From Streptomyces sp. JH34 (GTDB lineage: Bacteria; Actinomycetota; Actinomycetes; Streptomycetales; Streptomycetaceae), in the NCBI RefSeq assembly GCF_029428875.1, contig NZ_JAJSOO010000001.1, positions 3,720,001 through 3,784,000 of the forward strand: 64,000 nt of DNA, read 5' to 3'. The position numbers and the translations under genes were made by a program. Positions 16,154 through 25,135 of this stretch are shown in pieces. Each line of letters opens with the position of its first letter. Within the stretch, counting starts at the first letter, position 1. The notes beneath the pieces were generated by a model. The model worked only from the letters and a program-made list of their open reading frames with translations, ran no database searches and was not told where the DNA came from.

Positions 16154-16500
16154 ATTCGCAGTCTCACACACTCCCTTGTCCCATGCCCTTCCCTGCGCCT
16201 TCCGGCCGGGATAACGTGCCGTTGTTCCGGCCGCCTGCCAGGCCGTTGCCAGTGCTGTGACCAGCGAGAGTTCGCCGTTTTGGCGATTTACTTGGAAATC
16301 CAAGCAAAAACGCAGGTCACAAGGTGTTTCGCAGTTATGCGACGCACTGGGTAACGTGCTTATGACAGGACGCTCGCCGGGGCACCTGTCACGCCTGTTC
16401 CCGGCCGAGCGGCACCCACCCCGTGCACGGGTCCGGACACAGGCGAGCCGCACTGGCTTCCCGGCCATCCCGGGGGCCGGACCGACGGAGGAGCACGCAC
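16154..16500. promoter_or_regulatory. divergent regulatory region with three short palindromes
   Basis: These 347 bases separate the response regulator from the keto-acid dehydrogenase operon. The middle is unusually A/T-rich and holds CGCC-GTTTT-GGCG (16273-16285), CTTGGA-AA-TCCAAG (16291-16304) and TCGCA-GTTA-TGCGA (16329-16342). These are candidate operators; Lrp-type regulators are known for bkd operons in other bacteria, but nothing here proves that. Confidence 0.5.
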
Positions 16501-17658
16501 GTGACCGTGGAGAGCACTGCCGCGCGCAAACCGCGACGCAGCAGCAAGCGGACCAGCGCGAAGACGCCCGCGAAGACGCCGGAGGGGTCCGGCCCCCAGC
16601 TGGTACAGCTGCTGACGCCCGAGGGTGAGCGCGTCGAGCACCCGGACTTCGAGATCGACCTCAGCGCGGAGGAGCTCCGGGGGCTCTACCGGGACATGGT
16701 CCTGACCCGTCGTTTCGACGCCGAGGCCACCGCGCTGCAGCGCCAGGGCGAGCTGGGCCTGTGGGCCTCGCTGCTGGGCCAGGAGGCCGCGCAGATCGGC
16801 TCGGGCCGGGCACTGCGCGACGACGACTACGTCTTCCCGACCTACCGCGAGCACGGTGTGGCCTGGTGCCGGGGCGTCGACCCGACCAATCTGCTCGGCA
16901 TGTTCCGCGGTGTGAACCACGGCGGCTGGGACCCGAACACCAACAACTTCCACCTGTACACGATCGTCATCGGCTCGCAGACCCTGCACGCCACCGGCTA
17001 CGCCATGGGCGTCGCCAAGGACGGCGCGGACTCGGCCGTGATCGCGTACTTCGGTGACGGCGCCTCCAGCCAGGGCGACGTCGCGGAGGCCTTCACCTTC
17101 TCCGCCGTCTACAACGCCCCCGTCGTGTTCTTCTGCCAGAACAACCAGTGGGCGATCTCCGAGCCGACCGAGAAGCAGACGCGTGTGCCGCTCTACCAGC
17201 GCGCGCAGGGCTTCGGCTTCCCCGGGATCCGGGTCGACGGCAACGACGTCCTCGCGTGCCTGGCCGTCACCAGGTCGGCGCTGGAGCGCGCCCGTCGCGG
17301 CGAGGGCCCCACCCTCGTCGAGGCGTTCACCTACCGGATGGGCGCCCACACCACCTCCGACGACCCGACCAAGTACCGGGCGGACGAGGAGCGGGCGGCC
17401 TGGGAGGCGAAGGACCCGATCCTGCGGCTGCGCACGTACCTGGAGAAGCAGGAACTCGCCGACGCGGCGTTCTTCACCGCGCTGGAGGAGGAGAGCGAGG
17501 CCCTCGGCAAGCGGGTGCGTGAAGCGGTGCGGGCCATGCCCGAGCCGGACCGGCTGGCGATCTTCGACCACGCCTACGCCGACGGCAACCCCCTCGTCGA
17601 CGAGGAGCGCGCCCAGTTCGCCGCCTACCAGGCATCGTTCGCCGAGGAGGGCAACTAG
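16501..17658 (+). CDS. branched-chain 2-oxoacid dehydrogenase E1 alpha subunit
   Basis: The 385-residue protein has the thiamine-diphosphate motif G-D-G-A-S-S-Q-G-D with N-N-Q-W at the expected spacing, and the substrate-channel and phosphorylation-loop region R-M-G-A-H-T-T-S-D-D-P-T-K-Y-R. It forms the decarboxylating E1 with the next gene's product. GTG 16501 is chosen because GGAGG lies 9 bases before it; the ATG at 16423 would add an Arg-rich tail with no ribosome site. An N-terminal Lys/Arg/Ser-rich stretch of about 30 residues precedes the fold. The operon parallels the first cluster at 1-2815. Confidence 0.95.
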   Translation: MTVESTAARKPRRSSKRTSAKTPAKTPEGSGPQLVQLLTPEGERVEHPDFEIDLSAEELRGLYRDMVLTRRFDAEATALQRQGELGLWASLLGQEAAQIGSGRALRDDDYVFPTYREHGVAWCRGVDPTNLLGMFRGVNHGGWDPNTNNFHLYTIVIGSQTLHATGYAMGVAKDGADSAVIAYFGDGASSQGDVAEAFTFSAVYNAPVVFFCQNNQWAISEPTEKQTRVPLYQRAQGFGFPGIRVDGNDVLACLAVTRSALERARRGEGPTLVEAFTYRMGAHTTSDDPTKYRADEERAAWEAKDPILRLRTYLEKQELADAAFFTALEEESEALGKRVREAVRAMPEPDRLAIFDHAYADGNPLVDEERAQFAAYQASFAEEGN

Positions 17659-17660
17659 CC

Positions 17661-18641
17661 ATGGCCGTTGAGAAGATGTCCATCGCGAAGGCGCTCAACG
17701 AGTCGCTGCGCAAGGCGCTCGAGACCGACCCCAAGGTCCTGATCATGGGGGAGGACGTCGGCAAGCTCGGCGGGGTCTTCCGCATCACGGACGGACTCCA
17801 GAAGGACTTCGGCGAGGACCGGGTCATCGACACCCCGCTCGCGGAGTCCGGCATCGTCGGGACGGCGATCGGCCTGGCCCTGCGCGGTTACCGTCCGGTC
17901 GTCGAGATCCAGTTCGACGGCTTCGTCTTCCCCGCGTACGACCAGATCGTCACGCAGCTCGCCAAGATGCACGCCCGCTCGCTCGGCAAGATCAAGCTGC
18001 CGGTCGTCGTCCGCATCCCGTACGGCGGCGGCATCGGAGCCGTCGAGCACCACAGCGAGTCGCCCGAGGCCCTGTTCGCGCATGTGGCGGGCCTCAAGGT
18101 CGTCTCGCCCTCGAACGCGAGTGATGCCTACTGGATGATGCAGCAGGCCGTCCAGAGCGACGACCCGATCATCTTCTTCGAGCCCAAGCGGCGCTACTGG
18201 GACAAGGGGGAGCTCGACACCGAGTCCATCCCCGGCCCGCTCCACAAGGCCGCCGTGGCCCGTGCGGGATCCGACCTCACGCTCGTCGCGTACGGCCCGA
18301 TGGTGAAGGTCTGCCTGGAGGCCGCCGCCGCGGCGCAGGAGGAGGGCAAGTCGGTCGAGGTCCTGGACCTGCGGTCGATGTCCCCGATCGACTTCGACGC
18401 GGTACAGACCTCGGTCGAGAAGACCGGCCGGCTCGTGGTGGTTCACGAGGCGCCGGTGTTCTACGGCTCCGGGGCCGAGATCGCGGCCCGGATCACCGAG
18501 CGCTGCTTCTACCACCTCGAAGCGCCGGTGCTGAGGGTCGGCGGCTACCACGCCCCCTACCCGCCGGCCCGGCTCGAGGACGAATACCTGCCGGGTCTCG
18601 ACCGGGTGCTCGACGCCGTCGACCGCTCGCTGGCGTACTGA
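17661..18641 (+). CDS. branched-chain 2-oxoacid dehydrogenase E1 beta subunit
   Basis: The 326-residue protein is a full E1beta with G-E-D-V-G-K-L-G-G-V-F, the P-Y-G-G-G-I-G-A-V-E-H-H-S signature and a transketolase C-terminal domain. It starts two bases after the E1alpha stop and is 10 bases from the E2 start, so the three are translated as one operon. It is close in sequence to the E1beta at 354, which suggests an old duplication of the whole cluster. Known roles of such complexes include making branched starter units for fatty acids. Confidence 0.95.
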   Translation: MAVEKMSIAKALNESLRKALETDPKVLIMGEDVGKLGGVFRITDGLQKDFGEDRVIDTPLAESGIVGTAIGLALRGYRPVVEIQFDGFVFPAYDQIVTQLAKMHARSLGKIKLPVVVRIPYGGGIGAVEHHSESPEALFAHVAGLKVVSPSNASDAYWMMQQAVQSDDPIIFFEPKRRYWDKGELDTESIPGPLHKAAVARAGSDLTLVAYGPMVKVCLEAAAAAQEEGKSVEVLDLRSMSPIDFDAVQTSVEKTGRLVVVHEAPVFYGSGAEIAARITERCFYHLEAPVLRVGGYHAPYPPARLEDEYLPGLDRVLDAVDRSLAY

Positions 18642-18651
18642 GGAGAGGGTC

Positions 18652-20052
18652 GTGACGACGATGACCGAAACGTCCGCTCGTTTCCGTGAGTTCAAGATGC
18701 CCGACGTGGGCGAGGGACTGACCGAGGCGGAAATCCTCAAGTGGTTCGTCCAGCCCGGCGACACCGTCACCGACGGCCAGGTCGTGTGCGAGGTCGAGAC
18801 CGCCAAGGCGGCCGTGGAGCTGCCGATCCCGTTCGACGGGGTGGTGCACGAGCTGCGCTTCCCCGAGGGCACGACCGTCGACGTCGGCGAGGTGATCATC
18901 GCAGTGGACGTGGCACCGGGCAGCGGTGACGTGCCCGCCGCCGAGACCGTGCAGCAGCCCGTCGCGGAGGCCGCGCCCGAAGCGGAGCCGGAGGCGCCCA
19001 AGGGCCGTCAGCCGGTGCTCGTGGGGTACGGCGTCGCCGAGACCTCCACCAAGCGCCGCGCCCGCAAGGGCGCGCAGGTACCGGGGCCGGCGGCCGCCGC
19101 GGTCCAGGCCGAGCTCAACGGCCGCGGGACGAAGCTCCCGGAGAGCCGCCCGCTCGCCAAGCCGCCGGTGCGCAAGCTGGCGAAGGACCTGGGTATCGAC
19201 CTCGCCACGGTCACCCCGACCGGTGAGGGCGGCGTCATCACCCGGGACGACGTCCACGCGGCCGCCGCACCGGCTCCCGCCGAGGCTCCCGTGCGGGCCG
19301 AGGAGGCCGTCGCGGTTCCCGCGCCGGTCGCCACGATCGCGGATCCGGCGGGCCGGGAGACCCGCATCCCGGTCAAGGGAGTGCGCAAGGCCATCGCCCA
19401 GGCCATGGTCGGCAGCGCCTTCACGGCTCCGCACGTCACCGAGTTCGTGACCGTCGATGTCACGCGCACGATGAGGCTCGTGGCGGAGCTCAAGGAGGAC
19501 AAGGACATGGCGGGGGTCCGGGTCAACCCGCTCCTGATCATCGCCAAGGCGCTCCTGGTCGCGATCCGGCGCAACCCGGCGGTCAACGCCGCCTGGGACG
19601 AGGCCAACCAGGAGATCGTGCAGAAGCACTACGTCAACCTGGGTATCGCCGCCGCGACTCCGCGTGGCCTGATCGTGCCGAACATCAAGGACGCGCACGA
19701 CAAGACCCTGCCCCAGCTGGGTGAGGCACTGGGGGAGCTCGTGTCCACGGCACGCGAGGGCAGGACGTCCCCGGCGGCCATGGCCGGCGGCACGGTGACC
19801 ATCACCAACGTCGGAGTCTTCGGCGTCGACACGGGGACGCCGATCCTGAACCCGGGTGAGTCCGCGATCCTCGCGGTCGGGGCGATCAAGCTGCAGCCCT
19901 GGGTCCACAAGGGCAAGGTGAAGCCACGTCAGGTCACCACGCTGGCGCTCTCCTTCGACCACAGGCTGGTCGACGGCGAGCTGGGCTCCAAGGTCCTCGC
20001 CGATGTCGCGGCGGTCCTGGAGCAGCCCAAGCGGCTGATCACCTGGGCCTGA
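18652..20052 (+). CDS. branched-chain 2-oxoacid dehydrogenase E2 (dihydrolipoyl acyltransferase)
   Basis: The 466-residue protein has one lipoyl domain (lysine in E-T-A-K-A near residue 48), a Pro/Ala/Glu linker, a peripheral subunit-binding domain (V-R-K-L-A-K-D-L-G-I-D) and a catalytic domain ending with F-D-H-R-L-V-D-G. It completes the E1-E2 part of the complex; no E3 is present in the window. GTG 18652 has GGAG six bases upstream; ATG 18661 in the same frame is also possible. A strong terminator follows. Confidence 0.95.
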   Translation: MTTMTETSARFREFKMPDVGEGLTEAEILKWFVQPGDTVTDGQVVCEVETAKAAVELPIPFDGVVHELRFPEGTTVDVGEVIIAVDVAPGSGDVPAAETVQQPVAEAAPEAEPEAPKGRQPVLVGYGVAETSTKRRARKGAQVPGPAAAAVQAELNGRGTKLPESRPLAKPPVRKLAKDLGIDLATVTPTGEGGVITRDDVHAAAAPAPAEAPVRAEEAVAVPAPVATIADPAGRETRIPVKGVRKAIAQAMVGSAFTAPHVTEFVTVDVTRTMRLVAELKEDKDMAGVRVNPLLIIAKALLVAIRRNPAVNAAWDEANQEIVQKHYVNLGIAAATPRGLIVPNIKDAHDKTLPQLGEALGELVSTAREGRTSPAAMAGGTVTITNVGVFGVDTGTPILNPGESAILAVGAIKLQPWVHKGKVKPRQVTTLALSFDHRLVDGELGSKVLADVAAVLEQPKRLITWA

Positions 20053-20069
20053 CAGGCCGTACGGAAGAA

Positions 20070-20100
20070 GGGGGCCCGCCGCATGACGCGGCGGGCCCCC
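20070..20100. terminator. strong terminator between E2 and carboxypeptidase genes
   Basis: A perfect 13-bp G/C stem (20070-20082 with 20088-20100) with loop ATGAC lies between two convergent genes. Confidence 0.85.
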
Positions 20101-20136
20101 TTCCCGCGTGCGCGGGTCACCTCTCGCGCGTACGGG

Positions 20137-21036
20137 TCACTTCTTGAAGCCGTAGTCCAGGAGCTTCTTCGCGTCGGCCGTCCGGGTCGTGGCGGACGTC
20201 GAGGTGAGGACGGTCCCGATGACCGTCTTGCCGTTCCGGGTCGCGGCGAAGACCAGGCAGTACTTGGCCGTCGGTCCGGAGCCGGTCTTCACACCGATCA
20301 TGCCGGTGTAGCTGCCCAGCATGGCGTTGGTGTTGGCCCACGACATGTAGCGGTAGCCACCGGTCTTGGTGGTGACCTTCTGCTTCGTCGACTTGGTCTT
20401 CACGATCGCGCGGAACGTGGAGTTCTTCATCGCGCTGCTGGCGATCTTCGTCAGATCGCGCGGGGTGGAGTAGTTCGAGCCGCCGCCGATGCCGTCGAAC
20501 GAGTCGAAGTGGGTGTTCTTCAGACCGAGGCTCTTCGCGGAGGCGTTCATTTTGCCGATGAAGGACTTCACCCGCGCGGCCCGCGTGGAGCCGGTGCCGA
20601 ACTTGTCGGCCAGGGCGTAGGCGGCGTCGCAGCCGGACGGCAGCATCAGGCCGTACAGGAGCTGACGGACCGTGACCTTGTCGCCGACGATCAGCCGGGC
20701 CGACGAGGCGTTCTTGGAGACGATGTAGTCGCTGTACGCCTTCTGGACGGTGACCTTGGCGTCGAGGTTCAGGTTCTTCTGCGCCAGCACGACCTTGGCG
20801 GTCATGATCTTCGTCGTCGAGCCGGTGGAGCGACGGGTGTCCGCGCTCTTGCCGTAGAGCGTCTTCGCGGTGCCGTTGTTCATCACGAAGCCGCCCTTGG
20901 CGGTGATCGTGGGCGTGGGCGGTGCCGCTGCCTGCGCCGTGGAGGCGAACGCTCCGGTCGCGAGGACGGCTCCCGCTGTCAAGGCCACGACGGACGCGAC
21001 GGAGACGCGGCGTGTGCCCGAAATACCGTATGTCAA
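20137..21036 (-). CDS. D-alanyl-D-alanine carboxypeptidase, S11 family, exported
   Basis: From the TTG at 21036 the product is 299 residues with a clear signal peptide (about residues 1-38, ending A-Q-A-A-A). The penicillin-binding motifs are S-T-T-K (73-76, catalytic S73), S-G-C (134-136, in place of the common S-x-N) and K-T-G (250-252). The enzyme would trim the terminal D-Ala of cell-wall pentapeptides outside the membrane. TTG is favoured by GGGAG about 8 bases upstream and a normal signal peptide. The alternative ATG at 21147 adds 37 residues. An E2 operon converges on it. Confidence 0.88.
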   Translation of the reverse strand: MTYGISGTRRVSVASVVALTAGAVLATGAFASTAQAAAPPTPTITAKGGFVMNNGTAKTLYGKSADTRRSTGSTTKIMTAKVVLAQKNLNLDAKVTVQKAYSDYIVSKNASSARLIVGDKVTVRQLLYGLMLPSGCDAAYALADKFGTGSTRAARVKSFIGKMNASAKSLGLKNTHFDSFDGIGGGSNYSTPRDLTKIASSAMKNSTFRAIVKTKSTKQKVTTKTGGYRYMSWANTNAMLGSYTGMIGVKTGSGPTAKYCLVFAATRNGKTVIGTVLTSTSATTRTADAKKLLDYGFKK

Positions 21037-21218
21037 AGGAGACGCTCCCAAATGTCCTGAAAGGGCGATCGCACGGGAGTGCCGCCCTGACAAGAGACTC
21101 GCGAGGGCGCCGAATGGCTGTACGCCCGAACGAGTGAGTCGCGTCATTTTTCCAGGCGGGTTCGCGTCACATCGGGTCCGGATCACGGACGGAGGAGCGG
21201 ACGCACGCATCTTGTATC

Positions 21219-21224
21219 TATGCT
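21219..21224 (+). promoter_or_regulatory. putative -10 element of the GntR-MFS operon
   Basis: TATGCT ends 6 bases before ATG 21231, so the mRNA is probably leaderless. A regulator binding here could block its own transcription, as is usual for GntR genes. Confidence 0.5.
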
Positions 21225-21230
21225 GTGTGC

Positions 21231-21914
21231 ATGCCTGTCGCGCCCCCAGCCTCGCCCACCGTCCGCAAGACGGACCCCAAGCCGCCGCCAGCAGCCGAGC
21301 GTGTGTACACCCACATCAAGAAGGCGGTCCTGGACCGCCGTTACGAGGGCGGCACGCTCCTCACCGAAGGCGACCTGGCCGAGGCGGTCGGCGTGTCCCG
21401 GACCCCGGTGCGCGAAGCGTTGCTCCGCCTCGAGGTCGAAGGGCTGATCAAGCTCTACCCGAAGAAGGGCGCACTGGTGCTCGCGGTCTCCGCGCAGGAG
21501 ATCTCCGACGTCGTGGAGACCCGGCTGCTGGTCGAGGAGTTCGCCGCACGCAAGGCCGTGCCCGCGTCGGCGCAGCTGATCGCCCGGCTCGAACAGCTCC
21601 TGGAGGAGCAGCGGGAGCTCGCCGAGGTGGGCGACCTGGCCGCGGTGTCCGTCAAGGACCGTTGCTTCCACGCCGAGATCGTGAAGAACGCGGGCAACGA
21701 GATCCTGTCGCGCCTCTACGACCAGCTCCGTGACCGGCAGCTGCGGATGGGAGTCGCGGTGATGGAGGCACACCCCGGCAGGATCGCCGCCAACATCACG
21801 GAGCACGGTGAGCTGCTGGACGCCATCAGGGCCGGGGACGCCGAGGGCGCCGCGCAGGTCGTCCGGCGCCACGTCAGCCGGGTCAAGGTGCTGGTCCGGG
21901 GGGATGACCGGTGA
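21231..21914 (+). CDS. GntR-family regulator, FadR subfamily (FCD domain)
   Basis: The 227-residue protein has an N-terminal winged helix (R-V-Y-T-H-I-K-K, L-A-E-A-V-G-V-S-R-T-P-V-R-E-A-L-L-R-L) and a C-terminal all-helical FCD ligand domain with the expected Asp/His metal-site residues (F-H-A-E-I, E-H). It overlaps the MFS gene by 4 bases (GTGA), so it very likely controls that transporter in response to its substrate. ATG 21231 is preferred over GTG 21225 because of the -10 spacing. Confidence 0.92.
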   Translation: MPVAPPASPTVRKTDPKPPPAAERVYTHIKKAVLDRRYEGGTLLTEGDLAEAVGVSRTPVREALLRLEVEGLIKLYPKKGALVLAVSAQEISDVVETRLLVEEFAARKAVPASAQLIARLEQLLEEQRELAEVGDLAAVSVKDRCFHAEIVKNAGNEILSRLYDQLRDRQLRMGVAVMEAHPGRIAANITEHGELLDAIRAGDAEGAAQVVRRHVSRVKVLVRGDDR

Positions 21915-23218
21915 GTTCCGCCTCCCCCACCCTTTCCCTGCCCGGAGACCCGCCCGGCGGCCGGCGTGCCGCATGGGTCTGGGGCATCGGCGTCGCCGTC
22001 TACTTCGTCGCGATCATCTTCCGTACGAGCCTGGGTGTCGCCGGGCTGGACGCCGCCGACCGGTTCGACGTCAACGCCTCGGCCCTGTCGACGTTCTCCA
22101 TACTCCAGCTGCTCGTCTACGCCGGTATGCAGATACCCGTCGGCCTCATGGTCGACCGGCTCGGCACCAAGAAGGTCCTCACCATCGGTGTGGTGCTGTT
22201 CACGGTGGGGCAGCTGGGTTTCGCGCTCTCGCCCTCGTACGGCACGGCACTCGCCTCCCGCGCACTGCTCGGCTGCGGCGACGCCATGACGTTCATCAGC
22301 GTGCTACGGCTCGGTACCCGGTGGTTCCCGGCCCGGCGCGGTCCGCTGATCGGGCAGGTGGCCGCGCTCTTCGGGATGGCGGGCAACCTGGTGTCCACCC
22401 TGGTCATCGCCCGCGCGCTGCACGGGCTCGGCTGGACCACGACCTTCGTCGGCAGCTCGCTGGCGGGCGTGGTGGTGCTGGTCCTGCTGCTGCTCTTCCT
22501 CAAGGACCATCCCGAGGGCCACGAGCCGCCGCCCGTCGAGCACGCCGGAGCGGCGTACGTGCGGAAGCAGATCGCCGCCGCCTGGCGGGAGCCGGGCACC
22601 CGTCTCGGCATGTGGGTGCACTTCACCACGCAGTTCCCCGCCATGGTCTTCCTGCTGCTGTGGGGCATGCCGTTCCTGGTCGAGGCGCAGGGGCTCAGCC
22701 GGGGTACCGCGGGTGAACTGCTCACCCTGGTGGTGCTCTCGAACATGGTGGTGGGGCTGGTCTACGGGCAGGTCATCGCCCGCCACCACGCGGCACGCGC
22801 CCCGCTGGCCCTGGGCACGGTCGCGCTGACCGCGCTGCTCTGGGCGTCCACGATCTTCTACCCAGGCGACCACGCGCCGATGTGGCTGCTGGTCACCCTG
22901 TGCGTGGTGCTCGGCTCCTGCGGCCCGGCCTCGATGATCGGCTTCGACTTCGGGCGGCCGGCCAACCCGCCGGAGCGTCAGGGCACCGCTTCGGGCATCG
23001 TCAACATGGGCGGCTTCGTCGCCTCGATGACGACGCTGTTCGCGGTGGGCGTCCTGCTGGACGCGACCGGGGACAACTATCGTGTCGCCTTCGCCTCGGT
23101 CTTCGTCCTGGAGGCCCTCGGCGTCGTGCAGATCCTGCGGCTGCACGCCCGCGCCACGCACCGGGAACGCGACCATCACGTGGTCAGCCGGGTCGAAGCC
23201 GTGCACGTGCCCGCCTGA
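21911..23218 (+). CDS. MFS transporter (anion/organic acid porter type)
   Basis: The 435-residue protein shows about 12 membrane segments, with the MFS loop-2/3 signature region G-L-M-V-D-R-L-G-T-K-K after the second helix. It starts inside the last codons of the GntR gene, so regulator and transporter form a unit. The substrate cannot be read from the sequence. A 16-bp hairpin follows the stop. Confidence 0.92.
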   Translation: MSSASPTLSLPGDPPGGRRAAWVWGIGVAVYFVAIIFRTSLGVAGLDAADRFDVNASALSTFSILQLLVYAGMQIPVGLMVDRLGTKKVLTIGVVLFTVGQLGFALSPSYGTALASRALLGCGDAMTFISVLRLGTRWFPARRGPLIGQVAALFGMAGNLVSTLVIARALHGLGWTTTFVGSSLAGVVVLVLLLLFLKDHPEGHEPPPVEHAGAAYVRKQIAAAWREPGTRLGMWVHFTTQFPAMVFLLLWGMPFLVEAQGLSRGTAGELLTLVVLSNMVVGLVYGQVIARHHAARAPLALGTVALTALLWASTIFYPGDHAPMWLLVTLCVVLGSCGPASMIGFDFGRPANPPERQGTASGIVNMGGFVASMTTLFAVGVLLDATGDNYRVAFASVFVLEALGVVQILRLHARATHRERDHHVVSRVEAVHVPA

Positions 23219-23236
23219 CGGCGGCTGCGGAGGCCC

Positions 23237-23280
23237 CGCCCGTCCGGCGGCGTCCGTCCCGGTCCGCCGCCGGACGGGCG
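23237..23280. terminator. terminator between convergent MFS and DinB-like genes
   Basis: A perfect 16-bp inverted repeat (23237-23252 with 23265-23280) with a 12-base loop lies between two convergent stops. Confidence 0.75.
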
Positions 23281-23295
23281 CCGGCGGGTGTGCTG

Positions 23296-24120
23296 CTACG
23301 GGGTCACGGCGAAGTGCCGCAGGATCTCGGCCGCGACTTCCTGGTCGCCGTCGATCTTGATCCGGTCCTCGACGGCCTTGGCCCGGACCCGTCCGCAGGC
23401 CAGCCGGTAGTACGTCTCCCAGTCCATCGCCAGGGTGGCCACGGGGCCCAGTGACGGCGCTCCGTCGACCGAGCCGCGGCCCTCGCCGTCGACCCTGACC
23501 GTGCGCAGGAACTCCAGAGGGCCGTGCACATCGAAGACCACGGCCGAATTGGGCGGCGCCCCCGCGTCCTTGGCGACCACCTTCGCCAGTCCGACCAGCA
23601 GCGTGTCCCGGACGATGAGGGCGCCCGGTGAATCCAGGTTGCCGGGCTGTCCCAGCGTCGTACGCAGATCCTGCTCGTGCACCCATACGTCGAAGGCCCG
23701 CATGCGCAGCGCCAGTTCCAGCGTCTGTTCGGCGCCGAGGGGGGCCCGGACCATGGTCTCGGGCGCACGCGACTCGTTGCGCAGCTGGCGCATGCGCCGG
23801 ATGAGCGTGTACTCCAGCTCCGACGTCATCTCCGGCGCGGTGTGGTGGCGCCTTACGTCGACCTGCATCTCCATGTAGCGCTGGTGGTCGTTCTGTACGT
23901 GGTACAGGTCGCGCGGCAGCGTGTGGATGGGGCGGGGGTCGCCGAGCTGTTCGCACTCCATGCCGATGACGTGCGAGACGATGTCGCGCACCGACCAGCC
24001 CGGGCAGGGCGTCCGGCGGTTCCACTCCCCCTCGACGAGTGGCTTGACCAGCTCGGCTATCGACTCCACGGAGTGGGTCCAGGCATCGGCATAGGTCTGG
24101 AGGCTGGGATGGACGGTCAC
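23296..24120 (-). CDS. DinB-like / mycothiol-dependent maleylpyruvate isomerase family protein
   Basis: The 274-residue protein starts with the helical metal-binding domain of this family (W-T-H-S-V, then C-P-G-W-S-V-R-D-I-V-S-H-V-I-G, and a later histidine in V-W-V-H-E-Q-D) and ends with a second domain including D-G-D-Q-E-V-A-A-E-I-L. Members use mycothiol as cofactor, but the substrate is unknown. GTG 24120 is chosen for the GAGGGG four bases upstream. It is divergent from the nitrilase-family gene. Confidence 0.88.
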   Translation of the reverse strand: MTVHPSLQTYADAWTHSVESIAELVKPLVEGEWNRRTPCPGWSVRDIVSHVIGMECEQLGDPRPIHTLPRDLYHVQNDHQRYMEMQVDVRRHHTAPEMTSELEYTLIRRMRQLRNESRAPETMVRAPLGAEQTLELALRMRAFDVWVHEQDLRTTLGQPGNLDSPGALIVRDTLLVGLAKVVAKDAGAPPNSAVVFDVHGPLEFLRTVRVDGEGRGSVDGAPSLGPVATLAMDWETYYRLACGRVRAKAVEDRIKIDGDQEVAAEILRHFAVTP

Positions 24121-24319
24121 GGGACCCCTCGTGCGGTTCTGCGGTGCATGGGCTGGAGAGCAGGGAGTGCCGACGGGAGGGCCGGCACCGACGGTGCTGT
24201 CTGCGGGCTGCGTGGGAGGTTCGCTCGCTAAGTTACGCTGCGAGCAGGCACCCCGGCAGTGCTTTCGTGTGACGATCGTAGGCCCGCGTTGACGGCTTCC
24301 ATGCCAGGACGGTGGTAGT

Positions 24320-25117
24320 GTGCACGCCTCCCTCATCCAGATGGCAGTAAACCCGGATGAATCGGTCAATTCCCGTAGAGAGCGCGCGGCTTCACTGGTC
24401 GTGGCCCAGCGGGGAGCGGACTTGGTCGTCCTCCCCGAGCTCTGGCCGGTCGGCGCTTTCGACTACACCGCGTTCGCCGAAGAGGCCGAACCGCTCCAGG
24501 GGCCCACGCATCGGATCATGGCGAAGGCGGCCGCCGAGGCGGGGGTCTGGCTGCACGCCGGGTCCTTCGTGGAGCGCGCCGAGGACGGCACCCTCTTCAA
24601 CACCTCACTGGTCTTCTCGCCCGAAGGGGAGCGGGCCGCGGCGTACCGCAAGATCCATCGCTTCGGTTTCGACAAGGGTGAGGCCGTACTGATGGGGGCG
24701 GGCGAGGAGCTCGTCACCGTCGCTCTGCCGGAGACCATCCTCGGCCTCGCCACCTGCTACGACCTGCGCTTCCCCGAGCAGTTCCGGGGGCTCGTCGACG
24801 CGGGTGCCGAAACGCTGGTCGTCGCGGCGGGCTGGCCGGAGCGCCGGCGTTCGCACTGGACCCTGCTGGCGCAGGCCCGCGCAGTCGAGAACCAGGCGTA
24901 CGTCCTTGCGGTCGGGTCGGCGGGCACCCACGCGGGGGTCGAGCAGGCGGGTCACAGCATCGTCGTCGACCCCTGGGGCGAGGTGCTCGCCGAGGCCGGG
25001 GCGGCCGAGGAGGTGCTGACCGTGGAGTTCGACCCGGCCAAGGCCATCGCCACCCGGGAACAGTTCCCCGCGCTCAAGGACCGCCGGCTGGGGCTCGCCC
25101 CGCGGCGTCTCGCCTGA
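24320..25117 (+). CDS. carbon-nitrogen hydrolase (nitrilase superfamily)
   Basis: The 265-residue protein carries the catalytic triad E40 (L-P-E-L), K111 (Y-R-K-I-H) and C146 (T-C-Y-D-L-R-F-P-E). Enzymes of this branch hydrolyse amides such as omega-amides or deaminated glutathione; the exact substrate is not clear. The GTG start gives the conserved S-L-I-Q-M; AGGA lies 10 bases upstream. The gene ends 18 bases before a palindrome that contains a parS site and may also act as terminator. Confidence 0.9.
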   Translation: MHASLIQMAVNPDESVNSRRERAASLVVAQRGADLVVLPELWPVGAFDYTAFAEEAEPLQGPTHRIMAKAAAEAGVWLHAGSFVERAEDGTLFNTSLVFSPEGERAAAYRKIHRFGFDKGEAVLMGAGEELVTVALPETILGLATCYDLRFPEQFRGLVDAGAETLVVAAGWPERRRSHWTLLAQARAVENQAYVLAVGSAGTHAGVEQAGHSIVVDPWGEVLAEAGAAEEVLTVEFDPAKAIATREQFPALKDRRLGLAPRRLA

Positions 25118-25135
25118 GAGGAACGCACGCTCACC

